Assembly: GCA_003229345.1 (NCBI GenBank)
Contig: QIDN01000377.1
Location: 1 to 6,323, forward strand
Reading direction: 5' to 3'
Length of the DNA: 6,323 bases
Source of the DNA: Nitrospirota bacterium
Lineage (GTDB): Bacteria > Nitrospinota > Nitrospinia > Nitrospinales > Nitrospinaceae
Positions 1 through 4,588 of the stretch are shown here, in pieces. Positions within the stretch are counted from its first letter, which is position 1. The number at the start of each line of letters is the position of its first letter. Made by a program: the position numbers and the translations under genes. The notes under the pieces were generated by a model. The model was given only the letters and a program-made list of their open reading frames with translations. It made no database searches and was not told the origin of the DNA.

Positions 1-279
1 GGTGCAGGAGCCGAGCGGATAGAAATTGCTGTCGATGCTGAAATTCCATTGTGAGAGCCGCGTGAAATGGCGCACCACGTCGAGTTCGGTCAACTCCGGC
101 AGGTGGTCAATGGCACCGCGGATTTCATCCGGCGGCAGCAGGGTTTCGAGATCGGGATCGGGTATCGCGCTGGACGGCAGGGAATAGGCTTTCCGGCCGG
201 GCGAACCGAGGTCGAACAGCGCCGGTTCGTCGAAGATCAAACCTTTAATGCCGGGGCGTGGAGCGGATTTTTGTGCCAT
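1..279 (-). CDS. gcvPB: Glycine dehydrogenase (decarboxylating) subunit 2, N-terminal 93 residues (partial)
   Basis: The gene runs off the left edge, so only its first 93 codons are present. The translation contains LPELTELDVVRHFTRLSQ (about residues 60-77) followed by NFSIDSNFYPLGSCT (79-93). This is the highly conserved N-terminal signature of the C-terminal-half subunit (GcvPB) of two-subunit P-proteins. In the family, GcvPA and GcvPB together form the PLP-dependent glycine decarboxylase of the cytoplasmic glycine cleavage system, which releases CO2 and passes the aminomethyl group to lipoyl H-protein. The PLP-binding lysine lies beyond the window. The ATG at 279 is chosen because AAGGG (290-294) sits 10 nt upstream and the protein start matches the family. 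It follows the Trm112-like gene after 48 nt and is probably co-transcribed. Identity is secure from the motif; the remainder of the gene cannot be judged. Confidence 0.9.
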   Translation of the reverse strand, partial: MAQKSAPRPGIKGLIFDEPALFDLGSPGRKAYSLPSSAIPDPDLETLLPPDEIRGAIDHLPELTELDVVRHFTRLSQWNFSIDSNFYPLGSCT

Positions 280-327
280 AGGAATAGAGCCCTTATATGA
301 TGAACAAATTTATACCGGACGAAACTT

Positions 328-498
328 TTATTCGACCGGTTCGGCCTCATCGGCCAGCATCACCGGGACGTCGTCGCGGATCGGGTATTTCAGCTTGCAG
401 ACCGGGCAGACCAGCCCGTCTTCTTCCGGCGTGAGGGTGAGCTCCCCCTTGCATTTGGGGCAGGCCAGAATTTCCAATAGCTCTTTGTCAAAACTCAT
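328..498 (-). CDS. Trm112/UPF0434 (YcaR-like) zinc-ribbon protein, 56 aa
   Basis: This small complete gene begins MSFDKELLEILACPKCKGEL and ends AEPVE-stop. Two CPxC knuckles (C13/C16 and C31/C34) form a probable four-cysteine zinc site. The order 'LLEILACPKCKG...L.CP.C...YPIRDDVPVML' is the classic UPF0434/Trm112-like arrangement, and the length is typical of the bacterial members. Eukaryotic Trm112 activates methyltransferases; the role of the bacterial family is not settled, so I assign no reaction. AAGGAA (507-512) lies 8 nt before the ATG and follows directly on the stop of the upstream glycosyltransferase, leaving only 15 nt between genes, so co-transcription is likely. In E. coli the homologue ycaR sits between lpxK and kdsB, and its position here beside a heptosyltransferase-like gene again links the family to envelope sugar genes by context. 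Confidence 0.9.
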   Translation of the reverse strand: MSFDKELLEILACPKCKGELTLTPEEDGLVCPVCKLKYPIRDDVPVMLADEAEPVE

Positions 499-513
499 AT
501 CCGGGTTTCCTTA

Positions 514-2127
514 TCAAGCGGTGCGTGCGTTCATGTGATCCTGCGCGCTTTTTTGCACGGCTGAAAAAACGTCTTCCACCGTGATGGCGGTCATGCATTC
601 GATCTGCGTCGGGCAACTGTGCTTGTGGCAGAAACTGCAGGGTTGAAGTTTGACGACCACTTCATGATTACTGCCATGCGGACGACTGTACACCGGATTG
701 GTCGGACCGAACAGCGTGACTGTCGGTACCCCCTGCGCCGCCGACAGGTGCATCGGCCCGGTATCGCATCCGATGCACAAACTCATCCGCTTGAGCATGG
801 CAATCGATTCATGCATCGTATTTTTGGGAGACACCCAATGTTTCTCTTTCATCAGGGTGGAAAGTTTTTGTACCGATTCTTCCTCACCGGGGCCCCAGGT
901 GAACAGGACATTGAATCCCAGTTCCTGAGTGATGCGGTCTCCCAGTTGGGCGAACCGTTCCATCGGCCAGCGCTTGGTGGGGAATCCGACTCCATGGTGA
1001 ATGGCGACGATAGGCTTCGCCGATAATTCCGGGTTGGTTTTCCAATACGCTTCGATATGCGCTTCAGCGGTTTCGGGAACCACCAGCGGGAATTCACTGG
1101 ACACCGTTTTGGCGCCCAGTGCCTGGATCATCGCCAGATACCGGTCGACGACATGGACTTTCTTTCCCATAAAGGGAATTTTTTCGTGAGTGAACCAGGC
1201 GCTGGGACGTTCCCGGCAATCGTGTTTATCGAATCCGATAACGCGCGGGGCCTGGGTGAGAAAAGCGATGACGCCGGTTTTGATCAATCCCTGCATGTCG
1301 ATGACCAGATCGAAGCGGCCCCGGATTCGTTTGAGGCTAGCCTTGAATTCCCGCCAGCTTTGCAGGTTCCAATGCCGCCGCCAGTGGCGGATGCGCACCA
1401 CGATCAACTCGTCCAGATCCGGGTTGTTGTACAAGAGGTCCTTGCACTTTTCCTCGACGATCCACGCGATGCGAGCTTTCGGATACAGTTGGCGCAGGGT
1501 TCTTAACGCGGGCAGAGCGTGGATGATATCCCCCAGTGAACTGAGTTTGATCAGCAGAATATTTTGCGGGGGTTGGTTCATGTCAGCGGTGCGGGGCTTG
1601 AAATCATATGAAGGAAACAGCGACCGGTAAAGCCGGCAGAACAGAATTCCTATAATGGTACCACACAAAGCTCCTGCCAGAATATCGGAAGGGTAATGGA
1701 CGCCGAAGTACACACGGGTCAAACTGCCCAGAATCGCCAAAGGAAAGACCACCCAGCCCGATCCTCTGAAAAACAGAGCCGCTACCGTGGCGAGAACGAA
1801 CAGGTTGCCGGCCTGAATAGAGGGCATCGAAAAAGAATGAGTGCAGGAGATACCATTCAGGATACCCAGGACATGGCAGGGGCGGGTCCGGGCGAACAGG
1901 GGTTTCAGGATTTGGTGGGCAAGAAAATCGTTGGCCAAAGTTGCCAGGATAGCCACGATGACAAACCAGAGGCCTTGTTTTTTTCTTAACACCAAAAGGG
2001 CGGCCACAGCGGCGATTGCAGGAATCGGGTAAATATTTTTATCGGTGAACAGGTCAACCCAGGCGTTCAAGGTCGGGGATTGCAAATGCTCATTGATCCA
2101 GTAAAATACCGCGGTATCGAAATCCAT
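514..2127 (-). CDS. PAP2-type membrane phosphatase domain fused to GT9 (heptosyltransferase-like) glycosyltransferase
   Basis: One uninterrupted 537-residue frame holds two domains. Residues 1-170 are a polytopic PAP2/PgpB-like domain with about five hydrophobic segments (near 32-48, 53-70, 106-121, 124-136 and 147-164). It has motif 1 KX6RP (K75, R82, P83) and motif 3 RX5HX3D (R138, H144, D148). Motif 2, normally PSGH, reads PSIQ (102-105), so the catalytic-type histidine is absent. Residues 183-537 form a GT9 domain: it starts MNQPPQNILLIKLSSLGDII, carries the signature GCDTGPMHLSAAQGVP (453-468), and ends with a Cys-rich stretch (C497, C500, C505, C511) common in heptosyltransferase relatives. 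GT9 enzymes transfer ADP-heptose or similar sugars to LPS core on the cytoplasmic face. M183 is a natural GT9 start but has no visible Shine-Dalgarno, so I favour a true fusion. The acceptor and the PAP2 substrate are unknown; lipid-linked envelope sugar metabolism is inferred. The ATG at 2127 also has only a weak ribosome site. Confidence 0.88.
   Translation of the reverse strand: MDFDTAVFYWINEHLQSPTLNAWVDLFTDKNIYPIPAIAAVAALLVLRKKQGLWFVIVAILATLANDFLAHQILKPLFARTRPCHVLGILNGISCTHSFSMPSIQAGNLFVLATVAALFFRGSGWVVFPLAILGSLTRVYFGVHYPSDILAGALCGTIIGILFCRLYRSLFPSYDFKPRTADMNQPPQNILLIKLSSLGDIIHALPALRTLRQLYPKARIAWIVEEKCKDLLYNNPDLDELIVVRIRHWRRHWNLQSWREFKASLKRIRGRFDLVIDMQGLIKTGVIAFLTQAPRVIGFDKHDCRERPSAWFTHEKIPFMGKKVHVVDRYLAMIQALGAKTVSSEFPLVVPETAEAHIEAYWKTNPELSAKPIVAIHHGVGFPTKRWPMERFAQLGDRITQELGFNVLFTWGPGEEESVQKLSTLMKEKHWVSPKNTMHESIAMLKRMSLCIGCDTGPMHLSAAQGVPTVTLFGPTNPVYSRPHGSNHEVVVKLQPCSFCHKHSCPTQIECMTAITVEDVFSAVQKSAQDHMNARTA
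2080..2107 (+). promoter_or_regulatory. Weak candidate promoter for the TIGR04282-hisD pair
   Basis: TTGCAA (2080-2085) and TAAAAT (2102-2107) are spaced 16 nt apart and lie inside the 5' end of the opposing PAP2-GT9 gene. If used, transcription would start near 2114, giving a leader of about 130 nt. The -35 matches consensus at only 4 of 6 positions and no better plus-strand pair is obvious in the divergent gap, so this is tentative. Confidence 0.2.
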
Positions 2128-2184
2128 AAAGATCCGGTAGGAGAATAAAAGGCAGATGTTTCGGTTCGGGTCAAAATCGGCTCA

Positions 2185-2213
2185 AGTCTATGGAGATTAA
2201 AAGAGTGAGTCAA
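2185..2213 (-). promoter_or_regulatory. Candidate sigma70 promoter for the minus-strand operon
   Basis: Read on the minus strand, TTGACT (2208-2213; 5 of 6 to the -35 consensus) and TAGACT (2185-2190; 4 of 6 to the -10) are separated by exactly 17 nt. This would start transcription near 2178, about 50 nt before the PAP2-GT9 ATG. The placement inside the 115-nt divergent gap is right for a promoter. It is a pattern match only. Confidence 0.4.
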
Positions 2214-2242
2214 TTGATTTGTTTCATGGAGATTATTTCGCA

Positions 2243-2938
2243 ATGACGCAATCCTCCGCCCGTGCTTTGATCCTGTTTGCGAAGGACCCGGTGGAGGGCC
2301 AGGTGAAAACCCGCTTGAGTTCTCTTCTGGACGCTCAAACCATTTTAAGCCTGTATCATCATTTTCTGAGAGACAGCATAGAGAAGGTTTGCTCCGTCGC
2401 AGAAGTGGACCGTTTTATCGGCATTGCCTCCGATCCGAAAACCAACTATTTCGAGGATGTGTCCCGGAACCATCCGGTCCAGCTGTTTGTCCAAGAGGGT
2501 GGGAGCCTGGGGGAACGGATGCGGCGGGCCTTTGAGGATCGTTTTAAGGAAGGATACGAGCGGGTAGTGATTATCGGTTCCGACAGCCCGACCTTGCCCA
2601 CTTCATACATTGAGCAGGCCTTGCAATCGGAGAAAGATGTCGTGATCGGGCCCAGTGCCGACGGCGGGTATTATCTGATCGGCATGCGGGAAAAGATGAC
2701 CGATATTTTCGAAGATGTTCACTGGGGAACCGACCGGGTTTTGTCGGAAACTTTGAATGTGTTGCAGGGTCAACAGGCGCAGGCTGAGCTGTTGCCCGTG
2801 TGGTATGATGTCGACCTTCCGGAAGACCTTCGCTTCCTGAAAACCCATTTGGAATGGATGGTTCATGCCGGTTTGCTAAAGGAAGGGCAGGCCACCTTGG
2901 AATTTTTAAATCAATTGCACCTCGAATCAAAGATATGA
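2243..2938 (+). CDS. TIGR04282/DUF2064 family protein (nucleotidyltransferase/GT-A fold), 231 aa
   Basis: The protein begins MTQSSARALILFAKDPVEGQ and shows the family landmarks in order: FAKDPVEGQVKTRL (residues 12-25, nucleotide-binding type loop), GSLGERM (87-93), IIGSDSPTLP (110-119, with the acidic D114), GPSADGGYYLIG (136-147) and HWGTDRVL (160-167). This pattern defines proteins annotated as 'rSAM/selenodomain-associated transferase 1' or DUF2064, which share the fold of nucleotidyl- and glycosyltransferases. The true substrate is not established for most members and I assign none. I prefer the ATG at 2243 over the in-frame TTG at 2219, because GGAGA (2228-2232) precedes it by about 10 nt and the family motif then falls near the N-terminus. 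No signal peptide or membrane segment is seen, so it is probably cytoplasmic. Its TGA overlaps the hisD ATG, implying translational coupling. Confidence 0.87.
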   Translation: MTQSSARALILFAKDPVEGQVKTRLSSLLDAQTILSLYHHFLRDSIEKVCSVAEVDRFIGIASDPKTNYFEDVSRNHPVQLFVQEGGSLGERMRRAFEDRFKEGYERVVIIGSDSPTLPTSYIEQALQSEKDVVIGPSADGGYYLIGMREKMTDIFEDVHWGTDRVLSETLNVLQGQQAQAELLPVWYDVDLPEDLRFLKTHLEWMVHAGLLKEGQATLEFLNQLHLESKI

Positions 2939-4218
2939 AGATTATCAAATACAGTGACGATGCCTACCCGCAGGAAATCGATGCGTTGGTGGAACGGTGC
3001 GATGTGGATTTTCAGTCGCAGGACGAAACCGTCCGCACCATTCTGGCGGCCGTCAAAAAGGACCGCGATGAAGCCCTGCTCAAGTTCACCAATCAGTTTG
3101 ACCAAACCGATTACCAGTTGAGCGATATAGAAGTTCAGCCGGCAGAAATTCAGGAAGCCTACAACCAGGTGGAACTGGCCGAGTTGGATGCGATGAAGCT
3201 GGCGGCGGATAACATCGAACGGTTCCACGCGCGGCAGGTCCAGGAATCATGGGAGTATAAGGAAGAGGGGGTCACTCTCGGGCAGGCGATCCGTCCGTTG
3301 TCGATCGTTGGAATCTATGTGCCGGGCGGCAAAGCGTCGTATCCCTCATCCGTATTGATGAACGCCATTCCCGCGCGGGTGGCGGGTGTCGAGCAGGTGG
3401 TCATGTGTTCGCCCACGCCCAAAGGGGAAGTCAGCCCGCATGCCTTGGTGGCGGCTGATATTGCCGGAGTGGACCGCATCTTCAAGGTGGGGGGTGCGCA
3501 GGCGATAGCCGCCATGGCTTTGGGAACCGACCTCATTCCACGCGTCGACAAGATTGTCGGTCCCGGAAATATTTACGTTGCTCTGGCGAAACGCATGGTG
3601 TTCGGTCTGGTGGATATCGACATGATCGCGGGTCCCAGCGAAATCCTGGTGGTGGCCGATGACTCCGCCCGTCCCGATTTTATCGCCGCGGATTTGCTGT
3701 CGCAGGCGGAGCATGATGAGGAAGCGGTGCCGGTTCTGGTGACCCCTTCCGAGTCTCTGGCAAAGGCGACTCTCGAAGCATTGGAAAAGCAGAAGACGCA
3801 GTTGAAGCGGACCGCAATTATTGAAGAATCGTTGAACAATAAATGCCGCTTGATAGTCACTGCGTCTCTTGATGAAGCTCTGGAACTGGCCAACCGAATC
3901 GCTCCGGAGCATCTGGAACTGGCCGTTGAGAATCCGCAGGAATGCGCAAAGAAAATCAAAAACGCTGGGGCTATTTTTCTGGGTCACTACACCCCGGAAG
4001 CCGTCGGAGATTACCTCGCGGGGCCCAACCATGTACTACCGACCAGCGGCACCGCCCGGTTCTCGTCCCCCTTGGGAGTCTATGATTTTGTCAAGCGAAC
4101 CAGCTTGATCACTTACAGCCGGGAGGCCCTGGTCCAAGCCGGAAAAGCGTGCCGGATTTTAGCGGAAATGGAGGACTTGGACGCGCATGCCAGGGCCGTC
4201 CAAATCAGGATTTCCTGA
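2935..4218 (+). CDS. hisD: Histidinol dehydrogenase
   Basis: This zinc enzyme carries out the last two steps of histidine synthesis, oxidising L-histidinol via histidinal to L-histidine with two NAD+, in the cytoplasm. At 427 residues it has the normal family length (E. coli about 434). Family blocks are intact: VPGGKASYPSSVLMNAIPA (129-147), GPGNIYVALAKR (209-220), DMIAGPSEILV (229-239), LSQAEHDEEA (255-264), NRIAPEHLEL (320-329) and a near-perfect AGPNHVLPTSGTARFSSPL (362-380). Equivalents of the zinc ligands are Q257, H260, D359 and H418, and of the catalytic Glu-His pair E325 and H326. The start at 2935 is the ATG of an ATGA overlap with the upstream stop, giving MKIIKYSDDAY. A longer in-frame start at 2854 would add 27 residues with no family support. 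No clear Shine-Dalgarno precedes it, which fits coupled translation. No other his gene is adjacent. Confidence 0.96.
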   Translation: MKIIKYSDDAYPQEIDALVERCDVDFQSQDETVRTILAAVKKDRDEALLKFTNQFDQTDYQLSDIEVQPAEIQEAYNQVELAELDAMKLAADNIERFHARQVQESWEYKEEGVTLGQAIRPLSIVGIYVPGGKASYPSSVLMNAIPARVAGVEQVVMCSPTPKGEVSPHALVAADIAGVDRIFKVGGAQAIAAMALGTDLIPRVDKIVGPGNIYVALAKRMVFGLVDIDMIAGPSEILVVADDSARPDFIAADLLSQAEHDEEAVPVLVTPSESLAKATLEALEKQKTQLKRTAIIEESLNNKCRLIVTASLDEALELANRIAPEHLELAVENPQECAKKIKNAGAIFLGHYTPEAVGDYLAGPNHVLPTSGTARFSSPLGVYDFVKRTSLITYSREALVQAGKACRILAEMEDLDAHARAVQIRIS

Positions 4219-4239
4219 GAGGGCATCCCCTTGAAAAGG
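4205..4239 (+). terminator. Weak inverted repeats at the end of hisD
   Basis: TCAGGA and TCCTGA (4205-4210 and 4213-4218) form a 6-bp inverted repeat that includes the hisD stop codon. A little further on, CCTT and AAGG (4229-4232 and 4236-4239) could form a 4-bp hairpin followed by TTTGAATTTT. Neither is a strong intrinsic terminator, but the position is right for the end of the TIGR04282-hisD transcript. Confidence 0.22.
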
Positions 4240-4267
4240 TTTGAATTTTGAATGTTTAGAAATTCAC

Positions 4268-4297
4268 TTGACACCTTTCCGTTCTTTATGGTAAATA
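4268..4297 (+). promoter_or_regulatory. Candidate sigma70 promoter for the bd-like oxidase gene
   Basis: A perfect TTGACA (4268-4273) is followed after 18 nt by TAAATA (4292-4297), an imperfect -10 in an AT-rich setting. Transcription would begin near 4304, leaving a leader of roughly 285 nt before the ATG at 4589. The -35 is convincing; the -10 is weak, so an activator may be needed or the true -10 may differ. Confidence 0.42.
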
Positions 4298-4406
4298 TCT
4301 GCGACTTTTTGTTTAGGTGGTGAGGAAGTGCGCCAATCTGACAATCGTCTCAAGTCCTTTAAGGTCAGTCAGTTAGAGCATTATGGTTGCCGCGCTCCCA
4401 AGCTGT

Positions 4407-4449
4407 AGAGGCAATATTGGGAATAATATGTTCCCTTGGATTGCCTTTT
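4407..4449 (+). terminator. Stem-loop with T-run in the leader (attenuator or sRNA terminator candidate)
   Basis: GGCAAT (4410-4415) pairs perfectly with ATTGCC (4440-4445), and inside it GGGAA (4419-4423) pairs with TTCCC (4431-4435) around a 7-nt loop, with a small internal loop (ATT against TTGG) between the stems. The outer stem can extend by A-U and G-U pairs, and TTTT (4446-4449) follows. It is 140 nt upstream of the next start codon, so it could end a short leader RNA or act as an attenuator. The T-run is short, which limits confidence in termination itself. Confidence 0.45.
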
Positions 4450-4548
4450 GAGCGAAAATAATAAGGTTTAAATTTTAAAGGATTTGGCTTGAAAACGCTG
4501 AAACGATTTGGAAAAACAAGTTTGAAAATATACCTGTTTGAATTGAGA

Positions 4549-4562
4549 ATCCTAGGATATCC
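4549..4562. repeat. Overlapping perfect palindromes just upstream of the ribosome site
   Basis: ATCCTAGGAT (4549-4558) and GGATATCC (4555-4562) are perfect palindromes that share four bases; CCTTAAGG (4571-4578) follows and overlaps the Shine-Dalgarno. Such dyads can be operator half-sites or mutually exclusive hairpins, but no known regulator site is recognised. Confidence 0.3.
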
Positions 4563-4574
4563 AGAGATCCCCTT

Positions 4575-4581
4575 AAGGAGG
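4575..4581 (+). promoter_or_regulatory. Near-perfect Shine-Dalgarno of the bd-like oxidase gene
   Basis: AAGGAGG followed by T is seven bases before the ATG at 4589, an ideal spacing. It is much stronger than any other ribosome site in the window, fixes the start codon, and suggests high translation of the downstream protein. Confidence 0.85.
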
Positions 4582-4588
4582 TTAGGCA

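Larger units (their letters stand above)
4219..4588. other. 370-nt gene-free region upstream of the bd-like oxidase gene
   Basis: The stretch is visibly AT-richer than the genes around it. I see no coding region: the only longer frame, a 74-codon minus-strand one with a TTG start, has low-complexity Phe/Lys/Asn content and no family resemblance. The region contains, in order, a consensus -35 box (4268), a palindromic CCTTTAAGG (4356-4364), a two-part stem-loop with a T-run (4407-4449), repeated GTTTGAA heptamers (4520-4526 and 4536-4542, 16 nt apart; TTTGAA also near 4242), overlapping palindromes (4549-4562) and a strong ribosome site. The whole is best read as promoter plus long leader of the downstream gene, with a small RNA as an alternative. 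Confidence 0.6.

Noticed and set aside
67..538. Plus-strand frames opposite gcvPB and the zinc-ribbon gene
   Set aside because: The minus strand here encodes clear family signatures with ribosome sites; the plus-strand translations resemble nothing known.
2854..2934. Longer N-terminus for hisD
   Set aside because: The extra 27 residues lie within the upstream gene in another frame and have no counterpart in HisD; the ATGA overlap start at 2935 gives the normal length.
3346..4032. 228-codon minus-strand frame opposite hisD
   Set aside because: It is antisense to strongly conserved hisD blocks, has His/Gln/Arg-rich shadow composition, and no recognisable domain.
4361..4440. tRNA-like stretch (CAGTTAGAGCA resembles a tRNA D-arm) in the gap before the oxidase gene
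   Set aside because: No T-arm GTTCRA-type loop, acceptor stem or sensible anticodon arm can be completed around it; the similarity is limited to about ten bases.
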